Assembly: GCA_013398955.1 (NCBI GenBank)
Contig: VWPU01012615.1
Location: 6,328-70,327, forward strand
Reading direction: 5' to 3'
Length of the DNA stretch: 64,000 bases
Origin: Callaeas wilsoni
Taxonomy: Eukaryota > Chordata > Aves > Passeriformes > Callaeidae
Shown: positions 36,805 through 49,520 of the stretch, one piece after another
Layout of the letters: the number at the start of each line of letters is the position of its first letter
How positions within the stretch are numbered: position 1 is the stretch's first letter
Notes under the pieces: model-generated
The model's input: only the letters and a program-made list of their open reading frames with translations
What the model was told of the DNA's origin: nothing
Databases searched by the model: none
Translations under genes and position numbers: made by a program

Positions 36805-39800
36805 GAGCCAGCCTACAGTCCTGTGGTGGGAATTAGTCCTGTGGAATCACTTCTCCGAGGCCTTCAGCCCTTCCCTGCACAGTAGCAGCACACCAGAGTG
36901 CTGCAGCACTTCTGGGTGCTCCGGTGCAGGATCTGGGGCCTTTTTTGCGGTCTGCACTGGTGCATTTTGCTCCTCTACAGAAGGGCTGGGGGTGCTCCCA
37001 GTGCAACGAGACACACGAGGAGCTTGCAGGCTTTATCCTGCATCCTGCTCTCCTGCCCAGTCTGTGTCATCAGCACGGGAGCAGCGCTCCTGGAAGGATT
37101 TTCTGCCTGCGTGGATGAGGGGCAATGCTGACAGAAATCATCCGCGGTGTTTCACTGGGTGCAGGAGCCATGCTCCAACCCAGAACGGGGATTAAGTCCT
37201 CACCAGCACGTCTGGATTGAGGCTGGAGGGAAGCAGGGAAGCAGGAGCTGGTGGCTGGATGTCTCCCGGGTCTGTGATTCAAGTCGCTGTCCTCCTGTGG
37301 GTACCACGCCAGCGCCCGTGCCCTCCGTGCCCTGCCAGCCCTCTGTCCTTGCGGGGAGCTGTCCCCCGGCCCAAGGGGAAGGCTGGAGTTTGTGCAGTGT
37401 GCGGGAGGTGAGGGGGCCTGAGCTGGGCCATTAACGAGGTCCATTAGGCAGATGATGAGGGACAGGCTGGCAGGGCTGTGGCTCCTGTCCCTCCCGGAGC
37501 AAAGCTGCAAATCCCTCGGGAGGGATCCAAGCCGGAGCAGACCCGCTCTGCTCTCCCTGAGTCCGGGCTGGGAACACAGCAGCTCACAGAAGGGGTTTTG
37601 TCAGGCTGGCTGCAGTACCTGGAGCCTATTTCGGCTCATGAATTACTTGATATTTCTCCTGAATAATAGATGCACGTGATGGTTGCTGAGAGGCAGAGCT
37701 GTGAGGGGGCTGGGTGTCTGAAGGAGGGAGGGAGACACAGGGAGTGAGGTGGTCCTGGGCTGAACTGGGAGCTGGCTGGGGGCTCAAAACTGGCAGAGAT
37801 GGTGTTTGGATGTAAACACGTATGACCGAGGCAGAGAGGGGGCCTGGCTGGTCTTTTTGTGTCTCCTGTGGTCAGCAGGAGTATATAAGGATATATTTAT
37901 ATAGAAATATATTCTATATCAGTGTAATACAGCACTGCCCAGCTCAGGCTCTGGGGCTGGGGAAGGTGAATGTTTGTAATTGTAATAATCATGCCATTTC
38001 TCTGCCTCCAAGAGGGGCTTGCTGTGGCTGTGCCCATGGCAGGAGAACGGTGTTTAAACCACAGGCGCTGTGGTTAAATCCCAGCACAGTTAATGCTGCA
38101 GGTCAGCGACCCAGGACAGCCAGGGCAGGTTTGGGACAGCACACAGGCTGCACCTGAGAGCTGTGGGGATTTTTGGGAGGCGCTGGCTGTGCTCAGATCA
38201 GCAGGATGCTTGGAGAGGCAGCCTCTCTCTTCCTTGAGAGACAGCTTTCACCTGACTTTCTAGTGGCACGTTCTGCTTCTAATTTGGGAGAGAGAGAAGG
38301 ATAATCTGGCACAAGCCTGCCACCCTTGAAAGGCTGCCAGCCAGTTTATGGCACTCTCTGTCTGCCTGCTCCCTACAGCCCTGGAGATGCAGGAATATTC
38401 TCTCCTGCCATCCCTGGCTCCCGTGGAAGCTGCAGGGATGCAGAGCTCCAGGAGAGGCTGCTCTGGCTGTGTGATGTGGGTTTCTAGGGACATCCAAGGG
38501 TTTATTCAGATGGGCTGTGATCCACTTGGATGAACGGCAGCTGCTTATGGAGATTAGAGCCACAGAAGTCACTGCTGATGAATAATTCTTCCAGTGTCTT
38601 TCTTATAATAGTGGCACATTCACCAGGCGTGACTCGGACATATTCATCTTCCCCGAGCGTGCAGCTCCTGGAATGACCTTCTGCAAGGCTTTGGAAGTGT
38701 TTGCTTCTGTTTGTCAGGTGGAGGAGCATCGTTCCCGACATGATTTTTAGCGGGGGAAAAAAATTGCAAGTGCTAAAACGGGGAGTATTGAAAAGATGGG
38801 TTGGAGTCTGTGTGGTAAAGGACAGCTCTGTCTGAGGCTGTGAAGCAGCGTGGTGAGAGCTCAGCTCACTCTTGGGTGGCCCAGTTTGAAGCCTCATCTC
38901 CCTTGGAGTTGGTTGCTCTAAGTTATCAGTTCCTTTAGCTCCGAAATTCTCCCGAGTGCAAGCAGCCGGAGTTCAGAGAGGAGTATTGAGAAGGGGCCTG
39001 GCAGGCATAACTGAATAAATCCACTCTGAGATGAATCCCCGGGCAGCAAGGGGGATCTGGCTGGGTCCTGGAGGTGTAGATAGTGTCTCTACCTCCAGCC
39101 TGGCAGGCTGGCCTCAGGAAGAGGGAAAATGGCAATAAAAGGTGCCTTTCTATAAATAAAGCCCAAAGGAGGGGAGGAGGGGGAGCTGCCAATTCCTGCC
39201 CTCAGTGGAGGAGTAACTGGCCCTGGCATTGAGAGGATGCAGGAATTATTGTCAGGTGCTGGGCTCAGGGAAACGTTGCACACCAAAAACCTGCTGAATG
39301 TTTTTGGGGTTTTGCACCAGCAGGACACGTGTGGAAGGGGAGCGGGGGGACCTGAGCTCTCTCCCCGCCACTGTCCCTTGGCTCTGGGAAATTTGGCAGC
39401 TGTGAAGGCGCTGGTGGCAAAGGATTTGCTGCAATCCTCTGAAGCTGTCACCCCACACACACACCTCCTTCCTTCCTCCCGTTTGCCTTTTGATAATGCT
39501 GCCAGCACTATTTCTGCCCGGCCTGGCAGCCCTTTTTGTCTCATTCCAGAAGGCTCTAAAGGCAAGAGGCTCAGGCTGCTGGAGTTAATAACTCACCTGA
39601 GAGCCTGAGTTATCCTGGTACAGAGCAGAGCTGGAGCTCTGCAGTGCTGGGACCCCAGGCTGGGGACAGAGCCTGTGGAGTGGGGGAGAATCCACATTTG
39701 GGATGGGATCCACACGTGCTCCCCTCTGCCGCCCGTGCTGTGGGGCTTTTGGCTTGTAAAGCTTGGGATGCTTCCCAAAGCCGTGCTACACGGGGTGGGT

Positions 39801-40273
39801 ATGGGAAAACTGAGGATCAGGGAGTGCAGGGAAACCTCTTCCAAAGGCAGCCCGTGTTGGAGGCAGAGGGAAGCGATGTCTTGGCTGAGAACCAGCACGC
39901 TCAGAGAGACTGGGATAGAAAATCCTCTTTTTTGTCAACATGACAGCGACTGGGAGGACCAGGAATGCCCAGATGCCCTCAGTGATGTGCCACATCCCCA
40001 TTTCCGTAGCCTGCACTCGGCATTTCCCAGGAAGGCCCCGTCTCTCGAGCTGCAGAGTGGCCCCGTGCAGCACCTTCAGAGCCCACGCTGCTCTGGTTCC
40101 TCCCTCTCTGTCTCAACCATCATTTCTGCTCTGGCTCATTATCAACTGAGTCAATGAGTTTAGTAACTCATGTTTTTAAAGATTAGTCATCTGTAGGAAT
40201 GACATTTGAAAGACTGACAGTTCCAATCAAATCACAAGGGCTGCTCTTGTGCTTGAAGATAGTTGTTTAATTT

Positions 40274-40289
40274 AAAAAAAAAAAAAAAA
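40274..40289. repeat. Poly(A) run
   Basis: 16 consecutive A residues in an AT-rich context, with no associated retroposon recognised. Confidence 0.95.
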
Positions 40290-43200
40290 GGTAAAATCAA
40301 CCTGACTAATTAAGTGTGGTACCTTGAGATGCAGCTGAGGAAAGTACAGATGTGGTCCTTGGAAGGAGGAAGCTGCCAGGCTGGCAGGGTGTGGGTTGGG
40401 CAGGCCTGAAGGGAGCATTGCTGGGGCTGTGCTGCAGCTCTGTGGATGCTCCCTGAGCCCCTCTCCCTCCTCAGGCAGGGCACGGCCTGATCTCTGCCAG
40501 GCAAGGTTGGTGACAGCCGTAATAATAATGCTGTGATTTGCCTGGTTGATTTGAGATGTGCCATAATTACTGCGTGATTACAATATTCTTAGAGCAGCCG
40601 TTACAAACCCCTCCGGTTTCTCAGAGCTCCCCAAGGGCTCGTCTGGCACCTCACCTTGCAAGTAAAAGCCTGCAGGGGAGCCTGGGTGTCCCTCAGGCAC
40701 CTCTGCAGCTCCAGCGGTGTCAGACCAGGGGTGTGTGCCCTCAGCCACCTGTGGATCAGCGTTCTCTGCTGCTGAGACACTCTGAGGACCACAGGGAGTA
40801 TTTGGTGGCAGGATGGTGCTTGGCCAAGCAGGACAAGCTTTTCCAAGGGCTGAGGATGCTCCTGGGAAGGGCAGGGGCTGGGCAGTGATGCTGCCAGGGG
40901 GACAGCACTCAGAGGGGCCTTTCTTCCTGTCACAACCTCGTGCTCACTGATTTAAGAGTTGTGAAACTTCATTCTGTCTCCAGCTTCTGTTTGGCTCCTC
41001 CATTCCCCATTCAGAAGATCTGGGTGGGCTTGGACCTGGAGTGATTCTAAAATTAGGAGAAATTACCTTCTCCAGGCCATGGAATTGGTGAGATCTGGGC
41101 TCTGCCAGCACCTCAGGTGTCAGTGCCTGTGCCATCGCTGTGTTCAGCCTCTGAGCTCCTCAAGCCTTGTGATTCCTGGCCAAAAGCGGGCAGCTATTTC
41201 CACCTCTCCTCCAGAGCAGGCTGAGGTGAGGTGAGCCAAAATAACTCAGCCACAGGGAAGCCAGAGTCAGACCCAGGCTGGGGCTGGAAGCTGGACAAAC
41301 TGGTACATTTATCGTGTGCCTTTCCCTCTAAGAGCCAAATCCCTTTTCCTCGGGCAATGCTGGAATAGCTCCGGGTTTATTGGATTGGCATATGGGGGTT
41401 TTATGCTGGTAGAAGAGAAGGAATGGTTCCCTGCCAAATGCCTCTCAAGTGGAAGATGGGCCAGGTTATCCTGACATGTCAAAGGTTCCCAGAACCTTCA
41501 GGGAGGGAGCTGGTGAGGGAAGGAGGATGAGAGCACCTCGGGAAGCCCTGTGTGCTCCTCTGAGCAGGCCCAGCAGAGTCAGAATTTTGGCAGGCACCAG
41601 AAATCCAAGGGAGACAATTCAAAAATGACCTTCCAAGCAGGTTGTGTAGGTTTGTGGCTGCACTAATGGACTGCAGGACTGCGAGCACCGATTGATTGCG
41701 TTGCAAGCTGCTGAATTATAGTTGGGCATCTGCTTAATCATCCCAAATTCCTCCCCCCCACTTCCCTTTCCACCCTATGGCATCAAAGAATCAATGTTAA
41801 TTCCTCAGCCCCATTAGTGACTCCTGCAGAGGTCACAGGCTGTCAGACTCTGTGCCCTGTTTGGGCACCCAGCACTGAGCAGGGATCAGGATTTGAGCCT
41901 CATCCCCCTAAAGGAGCCATCTAACGGGGATGGGAGCTGGGAATTTACTCTCTAGCCTGATGTAGTGGCTGATTTCTTGACCAGCTGCGAAGCAGGGAGC
42001 TGGGAGCTCTGAGTGCCACGCTGAGCTTTGCTGGAGCAGTCCTGAAAGGCCACGGGAGGGAAAACCTGCAGGAAACACCCCTGTGACTGGCCCTGCTGGG
42101 CCATAAATCTGTTCCTGCAGTGCTGGGGCGTTGCTGGGACAGAGGGGAGCCAGGACTCTGGCTCAGGGTGCAGCAGTTAACCTGGGAGCCCTGGCAGCTC
42201 CTCTGAAGTGAAACGATGGTTTGGAATACGGCAGAAATTTAAACGTGGATTTACAGCCCAGACACTCCTGAGTTCAAAGTCCCAGCGTGGCTGCCCTCGG
42301 AGCCTCTGACAATCGGAGCGGCTCCTTCCAGGCTCCCCCAGCTCGCGAACGGCGCGTGTTGGGAGGAGCAGGGAGGAGATGCTGGGTGGGAGCTCACAGC
42401 ACTGCCAGGAGCTCTCTGCCTCCCCCAGGCAGGAACAGCCTCCCTGTGCTCCCGGGGCAGGGAACGCTCCTGGCTGGGAGCATCACTCAGCCCGGACACT
42501 GCACAATGTCCAGCAGCTCCTGCAAAGCAGTTTCTGCTTCATCTCTGTCTTCAGGGACCTGTGCCTGCAGCAGCTGCTGCTGTTTCCAAAAGTGATGGAG
42601 AATTTGGATGCCTTCACGTTTTTTCCTCCAGCCTTCAAATAAAAGACACCTTTAAGATATTTGATGTTTGCTACTAAAAAGAAAATAATCATGTTTTAAA
42701 AAACTAAATCCCTTTTTAAGGTGTTTCGAGTGCCCAGTGGCTTTCTGCAGTGGGAGAGGGCGAACTTTCTCTGTGAGCTTCTTTTTCCCCTTTTCTTTTA
42801 TACATTAGAATCAGGTTATTAATAACTCTTTTTAAGCAGAGCAGGATTTATTTTCTTCCAGGAGCAGGGAAGAACTCTGGAATTAAAAGTGAATGCTGAT
42901 GGCTGTGGAGCCAGGTCTCAGGTGTGGGGCTGCTGAGCTGCTCCCGGGTGATGCCAAAGGTGTGTGCCCTGCCCTGCTGTGCCCCCCTGGCACTGGGTGT
43001 GGGAGGAAAGCAGTCTCATCTCCAGGTCTGCAACTGGGAACATTGGGAATTGGGAGATCAAATGAGGCCTTGTGGCTTGCTGGGCACAGCTCTTCCTGTT
43101 TGAGGGTTGGGTTTGTGAACTTTTCCAGGTGCCAGGGTGAGGGGAGGCAGCTCCCAGCGTATCCCACCAGCCCAGGGCTCCAGATGCACCCACAGAATCC

Positions 43201-44147
43201 TTCACCATTAATTCAGACAGTGTATAAAAGCCTGGGGCTTCTCTCAACCATCACCAGCACAAGCTGTGGGGTGGTGGAGGTGATGTAATCCTTGCTCCAG
43301 CATCGGTGAGCACCACAGTCTGCCTCCTTTTATCGTTCTTTTGTGTTGCACTCGTTTGGCCTGTTAGGCTCCCTTGGGTAGAGGGAGAAAGGAAAGTCCA
43401 GAGGAAGCCTTGACACATTTGGCTCGATGATTCAGCCTTGCACAGCCTGGAAAAAATGCAGTTTGCTGGCCTGCAGATTGGAAAGGTGAGGCTTTTCCTC
43501 TGGAAAAGTGAGGCTTGGTCACTCTGACCTGCCACCTGTTCCCATGAGGTGTCACGTGGCAGCTCCTGCCTTCAAACCCCTCGGACAAAGCATATGCAAA
43601 GCCTATTATGGAGCTGTGGAATTTAGCCCAATCGTGTTGAAATTGGGTCATCCTTTGTTAATGTCACTTTTTCGGATCCATGGGAGTCAGCGGTGCACAA
43701 AATATTCAGTGCAGTGCAGGCCACAGAGGTGGAAATAGAGAGCCTGAGTGTGTCTGATGCTGGCAGTGCTGATGTGGTCTGAGCTGAGCAGAGGGGACAA
43801 CTCCAGGTGCGTTGTGTCACCAGATGAGGAGACTCGGATGGAGAAACCCTTAAATGAGTAAACTGTTGGAGCGTTTTCCCACCATTCACCCCCAAGCAAC
43901 CTTAACGAAAATCCACCAGCTCTTCCCGGCGAGAAACAGCTCCCAGTTGCCTTTCTGTTTTGGAAGTGGGCTGTAAGTCCAACAGCTTTTCATCTCGGCA
44001 GAGATGCTTTTTAAACACCACGTGTGAAGCGCAGCCGTTTAGCAGGGAGGACTGGGCGCTGGAGAGGCTTTCTCATCCCAGACCTGAGTCAAGCCACAGC
44101 TTTCCTGCTGCAAATCCTGCTGCCAATCTGTGCCCGTTTGGACACAA

Positions 44148-44800
44148 ATGTCCCGGCAGCCCCTCCCTCACGGGTTCGGGAAAGGAACTTCTCAAACGAG
44201 AGTGAAAAAAACCCTGTTTATTTAACAAAGCGAGTTCCCCTCCCTTCCCAGAGGTGGAGGTCGGTGGGCCTCCCGCAATTCTCTCGCGTGTCCCAGGCCC
44301 GAGGCCCACAGCCCAGCCGGGCCCTGCCGGGTCGAGGGGTCCCAAGCAGGAGTCCCGGAGATGGTGAGCTGCTCTCGGATGAATGGAAGAAGCCGAAAAA
44401 CCGTCCAAGAAGGAGCAGAAGTCGCTGAGGCAGATCTCCGTCCCTCTCCAGCTGACAGCTGAAAAGAAAAGGCTTGCGAGCAACCCCCTCCTCCTCTGCA
44501 GAGAGAAAAAAAAGTCTCCAGCTAGGTAAAAATACCTAAACATTCCGGCCGCAAGGTCAAGCGAGCTGCCCCGAAGAGTCCTCCCGGCTGCAGTCCAAAG
44601 GCACAAAAATCCCAAAAAACTTCCAGCAGACGATGGGGAACACAGAATCACCCCACGACACAATCCTGGCAGGGCAGAGCTTCCTCTGGAGGCAGAAAGG
44701 GCCCCCGTAACTGGTGGCATTCCCTGGTGAGGCTCTCCCAGCGTCCAGGACCCGCGGCAGCCTCGCCGCTGCTGGTGCCAAGCGTGTGACACATTTTTTG
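44148..44800 (-). mobile_element. Probable LTR-like element, GC-rich, boundaries uncertain
   Basis: Read on the minus strand, the segment has an LTR-like order: a long GC- and CpG-rich U3-like part, then AATAAA (as tttatt at 44217-44222), a T run, and a short U5-like tail ending about GCCGGGACA (tgtcccggc at 44148). A matching TGTCACACG start lies near 44790. No target duplication could be found at these ends. The alternatives are an isolated CpG island or alternative exon. It has no similarity to the other LTRs in the window and no viral coding region. Confidence 0.38.
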
Positions 44801-46065
44801 CTCCTGCTTTTCTTAGCACAAGAAGATTGCAAAGCCCAGGTTCGGCCTCTGCCAAAATCACTTAATAAAAGGATTCTTGCCTTTTCCAGCCTTGGAAAAG
44901 ATCCCTTTGGAGCTACAAGGAGAGGAAGTGCAGTGCCTGTAGTTTGGGAAAATCAGCACTTGGGCACTGTGGTGATGACTGCAGTGTGAGAACCTGCACA
45001 GGAAAACAAACACGTTTAGGAGGGTGAATCCAATCTTTTCAAGCTTTCCCAGGAGATGGGCCTTGCTGCTGGAAGCAGTGAAACCTTGGGACTGTGTCAC
45101 GGCATGAGAGCAGTGCCACCACACCTCCTGCCCCGATTCCACCACGGAGGGGGGATTAATCTGGAGAAGAGAAAGTTTCTGATGCTTGTTAAAATTTGGC
45201 CCAAGCTCTGAAACTCCAGGGTTTATATGTTTTCCAAACTGGTGGGTGGTTCATTCTAATTCTGCATATGCAGTTTATTCACATACACAACTAATCCTTT
45301 TTCGAATCCTGTTAAGTTCTTGTTCTTCTCAGTATCCTGTGGCAATAAGTTCCAGCAGTTAATTGTGCTTGTGTTGAGCTCCCTTGATCCACTTTACTCA
45401 TGCTTGCTTTAAAATTTAAGTGTTGTTCTGAGAAGCTTGGTTAATTTTTTTTTTTTTTCCCTTCTGGGAGATAATCTGTGTTCTTGATCCCATTTGTGGC
45501 AGTAGGGCTCAGGCTGGAAGGGAAGGGTCGGTTGGGTTTTGCCTCAGCTATTGCAAGGTCGGGGAAATTTTGTGCCTCAGTTTCTGTGGCAGCTTGGAAA
45601 ACACAAGGAATGGCCCTGTAGCCAAGGCAAGAGCAGTGACTGTGGTTTGTATGTGAAGCTGGAGAAAATATTGAGTGATAAAACAGCCTCCAGAAACTGA
45701 GCTTCCTTACCGGGCTTTTCTAGTATTTCTGAATTTCTGAAATTAAAACAAAAATATAAAAAGAAGGATGCATTATTTCTGTATTTCTGGCCATAGGAAT
45801 TATTGTAATTTTTCAAAGAGGGAAACAAATGCTGGGTGAAGAGATGATGCAAACCCTCACCCTCCATCGCAGCATTGGCTCCGCAGTCTGGATTCCCACG
45901 GATGCATCCGGGTCTCCTACAGCTGGAAGGATTCTACTGGAGACCTGAAACATTTCTGGTCATTCTCCCTCCCTTCGCTGGCTTGCAGTCCAAGGTTTGT
46001 GCTGCGCAGATCAGCTCAGGGATGGCCATTCTCCCTCACAGCTGTCTGAGAGGGCTGCCCTAAAA
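44801..46065. other. Intronic sequence, nothing certain
   Basis: No exon is recognised. A T run at about 45446-45460 follows AT-rich sequence (about 45190-45440) that has an old interspersed-repeat feel but cannot be assigned to a family. Confidence 0.4.
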
Positions 46066-46071
46066 ATCCTC

Positions 46072-46413
46072 TGTGGATGCTGAAATGCTGTTAGCAGGCA
46101 AATGTTCTCTTCTTGCATTCATTCTGGGAGAACTTTTCCTTTGCTGTGTAAGCGATGGAAAGAATAGATAGGGTTTTTGTAAATAGCATTCATATCTGGT
46201 ATCTTCTGACCTTGTGGACATTATATTAGGAAAAAACATTTCTAAGTGGGTGTCTGAGACTTTGACCAATCACCCTAGGAGAAGTGTGAGCACTGTTCAA
46301 TTGCTTTATGGAACTAGAATATATAAATGGTATTGTAAATTTAATAAATAATTCATTCCTCGCTCTGGGCTCCTGCCTCGCTGCATCTCTGAACCCCTGG
46401 TTAGAAGCCCACA
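46072..46413 (+). mobile_element. Solo LTR, family 3 copy B (342 bp)
   Basis: Same length and ends (TGTGG...CCACA) as the LTR at 11396-11737. It is flanked by a perfect 6-bp duplication, atcctc, at 46066-46071 and 46414-46419. The CCAAT, TATATAAA and AATAAA motifs are preserved at equivalent positions. It lies in the same orientation as B3GAT1, within the presumed first intron. No viral genes adjoin it. Confidence 0.93.
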
Positions 46414-46419
46414 ATCCTC

Positions 46420-46806
46420 TGTCCTTTTGTCCCCTGGATCAGGAGAATCCGAGCTCGAAAACACCACCCCTGACTGAATCCTCCAAGAAGCAGCAATTCT
46501 GTGTGCTCATTACTCAGTTCTGGCTATGTTCTGCTTAATAACTAAACAGTAATTAGCTCCACAGTTTTGCTGCTATACTTATAATAGCCCCCATTAAAGT
46601 TATGGGGTTTTTAGGCAGTAATGGCTTACAGAGTAATTAACGAGCAAGAAGCTTTTATTACTACCTTTATTTTTAGCCTGTGCTTTACAAGCCTGTTCTG
46701 CCAAATACCCAAAATCTTAGACAGAGGCCTGGAGTGCCCATCCCCTGCCAAGCAGTGTGGAAAGGAGCAGGGATGCACATGGAGCTCCTGGAGCTCAGAA
46801 CTGCTC
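46420..46806. other. Short AT-rich stretch, possible conserved non-coding element
   Basis: At about 46545-46680 there is a run of AAACAGTAATTAG, CATTAAAG, AGTAATTAACGAG and TTTATTAC motifs between two transposons. No gene is seen. Function and conservation are unknown. Confidence 0.35.
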
Positions 46807-46950
46807 CAGAATCCCAGAATTCCGGACTGGTTTGGGTTGAAAGGAACTTAAATCCAGTTCCACCCCCTTCCACAGGCAGAGACACCTTCCACTCTCCCAG
46901 GCTGCTCCCAAATCCATCCAGCCTGGCCCCTTGTCCTGACCCAGCCTTGT
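46807..46950 (-). mobile_element. CR1 LINE 3' fragment
   Basis: Read on +, agaatcccagaatt is followed by the CR1 tail landmarks in order: ggtttgggttga, cttaaatccagttcca, acaccttccact, ccaggctgctcc and atccagcctggcc. It is the reverse complement of the CR1 3' end, more diverged than the copy at 21791. Confidence 0.85.
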
Positions 46951-48230
46951 CCCCAGGGTGTGCTGAGCTGTGACCACCCCGTGCCTCAGTTTCCCCCTCT
47001 GGGAGTGGGCAGGACGTCCCTGCACTCACGTCCCTGGGGCTGATTTCTGTGCCAGACGTCTGCCTGAGCTGGGGTGTGAATTCAGAAGGGTTTTTTGGGG
47101 TCCCAGGGGTTGTGGGTAGAGGTGGGCAGAGCGGAGGGACCAGCTCTGCCTCGTGCCACTCCAGCATCGTTTTGCAGCAGGGACCAGACCCAGCTGCTGT
47201 TGCACAAGTGAGAGGAATCCTGGATTTAGATTTTGGGGATACTTTGCCAGGAGGGAAAAGCTTTTGGTGAGAATATCCTGAAGTGTGAGTGTTTATTTTC
47301 TTTGTAAAGCTTTTGTTGCAGGTTTTGGCAGAGTTTGTTTGTTATTTCCTGGCTGCTTTGGAGCGCAACAAAGTGTTTGCTACGTTTGTTTGGGGATTTT
47401 TTCGGGTGTGTTTTTTTACATCTAGACAATGTTTTTACTCCAGTAAGATGTATAGGTACAAATTCAAATCAAGCCATTCTTTAGTTTAACATTTTCTAAA
47501 TCACTTCTCTTCAATGTGGGCAAACCAAGGATTAATGACACTGGAGCTGAGCAGCCCCAAAGGAGGAATGAAGGTAAAACTGACTATAAAGGTTGCAGAT
47601 CAAATCACTCGTTCCTATGGCAAGTGTCAGAGCTGATGCCAATTAACTTGATTTAAAAAAAGAACCTTCAGTGTTTAATAATCCAGCATGTTACTAACAC
47701 GTGGCTCCAGGATTTATTAAAGCTTTTTTATTAGATCAGTGCCCTTTCCGTATTGTCATTCCTCGACACCATTGCCCTCTGCCGGAGGATTGGGATCTCT
47801 TTCATCATGTGGCACCCAATTCTTCCTGAAACCAGCGCAAAACTCCTTTGTTTTAGGAGTAATTTAACCTCAAAATCACTTACATTTGAGCCAGTGATTT
47901 GTGGCTTTCACCTCACTTTTCAAAAGTGACAAAAAAAAAAAGGTAGGATACTTTCTGTAGGGGAAAATAGAGTTTGATGGTTTTAATTGATGTTTAAATT
48001 TGTTCCTCCTCCTTCATTTCCCTGGGGAAGAGGAGATGGCAGAAGTTTAAAAACGGACAGTCTGAACGAAGCAGGTTTTGTTTCCAACATTTGCAGCGGG
48101 GAAAGGAGAGTGGTGCTGTGATGGGGAAGGGGGAGGGTGAATGCCTTGAAGAGGAGCGTCATTTTTCCCAGACCAGTTTTTGTCTCATGCCACAAACAGC
48201 AACAAAAATCATCGCCTGGCTTTGGCAACC
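46951..48230. other. Intronic sequence, nothing recognised
   Basis: No exon or transposon is recognised; AT-rich from about 47270 onward, with an A run at about 47931-47941. Confidence 0.45.
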
Positions 48231-48236
48231 AGGGAA

Positions 48237-48578
48237 TGTGGATGCTGAAATGCTGCTAGCAGGGAAATTTTCTCTTCTTGCATTCATTCTGGGAGAACTT
48301 ATCCTTTGCTGTGTAAGCTATGGAAACAATAGATAGGGTTTTTGTAAATAGCATTCATATCTGGTATCTTCTGACCTTGTGGACATTATATTAGGAAAAA
48401 ACATTTCTAAGTGGGTGTCTGAGACTTTGACCAATCACCCTAGGAGAAGTGTGAACACTGTTCAATTGCTTTATGGAACTAGAATATATAAATGGTATTG
48501 TAAATTTAATAAATAATTCATTCCTCGCTCTGGAGTCCTACCTCGCTACATCTCTAAACCCCTTCTTAGAAACCCACA
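48237..48578 (+). mobile_element. Solo LTR, family 3 copy C (342 bp)
   Basis: The third full-length copy of the 342-bp LTR, again TGTGG...CCACA. Its own perfect 6-bp target duplication, agggaa, is at 48231-48236 and 48579-48584. It lies 1.8 kb downstream of copy B in the same orientation. The two copies' distinct duplications rule out their being the paired ends of a single provirus. Confidence 0.93.
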
Positions 48579-48949
48579 AGGGAATTTTGGGATTTAGGGC
48601 AAGCCCTGCGTGTCGGGCTGCGAAGCTGTGACTCCTCTCACCAGCAGCGTAGAATCACGGGCTACCGTGGAATTCCCGGCTGATGCTGCTCACGGGAGGA
48701 AAGGGATTTCACCTTGGGCAGCTTTGGCAGGTGCTGAGAGGGAGGAGCGTGGCTTTGTGACACCGAGAGCGGCGTCACCGAGGTCCTCGGTGGCATCAGG
48801 GTGCTGGGGAGGGAAGCCTGAAACACTCTGGATGGAGATTTCACAGCACTCACAGCAGTCCCAAGGGAATTCTTACCGTGTCCTTCAGTCAGGGTCGTCA
48901 ATAAAAGCAAATCCCTTCGGGAATTAGCAGTGAGGAGATGCCTTTGCTG

Positions 48950-49520
48950 CAGAGCAGAGCCCGTGGCGCTCCCTGGATGTTGCCGGGCAGCTCGGGGTGC
49001 GGAGCGCGGCCAGAACCGGGCTCAGGCTGTGGCTCCAGGTCCCTCCCAGCCACCCAGCACCACCCGGGGCCCGCCCTGGGGTCACATCCCTTTGGGGACG
49101 TTGACTGCAGCCACTGCACCTGAGTCGCATCTGCAGCCCAGAAGCGCCGATGATGCAGAGGGAGCTCGGCCAGCCCCGGGGGACAGGGAAGGGACATTCC
49201 CTGTCCCCGGCTGCTCTCTCTGCTGGGGCACGAGGGGCCGTGCCGGCCCTGGGCGGCTGGAGCTCCGCAGCGACAGCTGATTGACCGGGGAGCTGCTGAA
49301 TGCTCCGGAGCGAATGCAGAAGAATCGATGCTGGACAGAGCAATGCACAAATCGCTGGAGCCCGCTCGTTCTCCCCGCTGCTGAGGGGCTGGAGAGCAGA
49401 GCAGCACCCCAGCCCAGAGGTGCCCGTTTTCCATCATGCCAAGCCCAGCCCGTCCCACGGGAGGAGGCTGAATTGAGCCTGGATCGGCGGGAGGCAAGGC
49501 AAAGGCAGCTGTAAGGTAGG
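48950..49520 (+). promoter_or_regulatory. B3GAT1: Second CpG island, possible alternative B3GAT1 promoter
   Basis: CpG dinucleotides are frequent (roughly 30 in 450 bp by eye) between CpG-poor flanks. The island lies about 2.2 kb upstream of the first coding exon and ends near a donor-like AAG|GTAGGG at about 49515. It could be an alternative first exon or an intronic CpG island. There is no TATA box at an obvious place. Inference only. Confidence 0.35.

Larger units (their letters stand above)
31116..44147 (+). other. Presumed first intron of B3GAT1, left part
   Basis: No coding exon is recognised on either strand across this stretch. It holds A runs at 36783-36804 (22 A) and 40274-40289 (16 A), and an AT-rich run of ATATAT/TATATT at about 37876-37922. 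Several open frames of 100-190 codons occur, none resembling a known protein. If the CpG island at 30160 is the promoter, all of this is intron; otherwise it is 5' flank. Confidence 0.45.

Noticed and set aside
46072..48578. Family 3 LTR copies B and C as the two ends of one provirus
   Set aside because: Each has its own matching 6-bp duplication, and the DNA between includes a CR1 and no viral genes.
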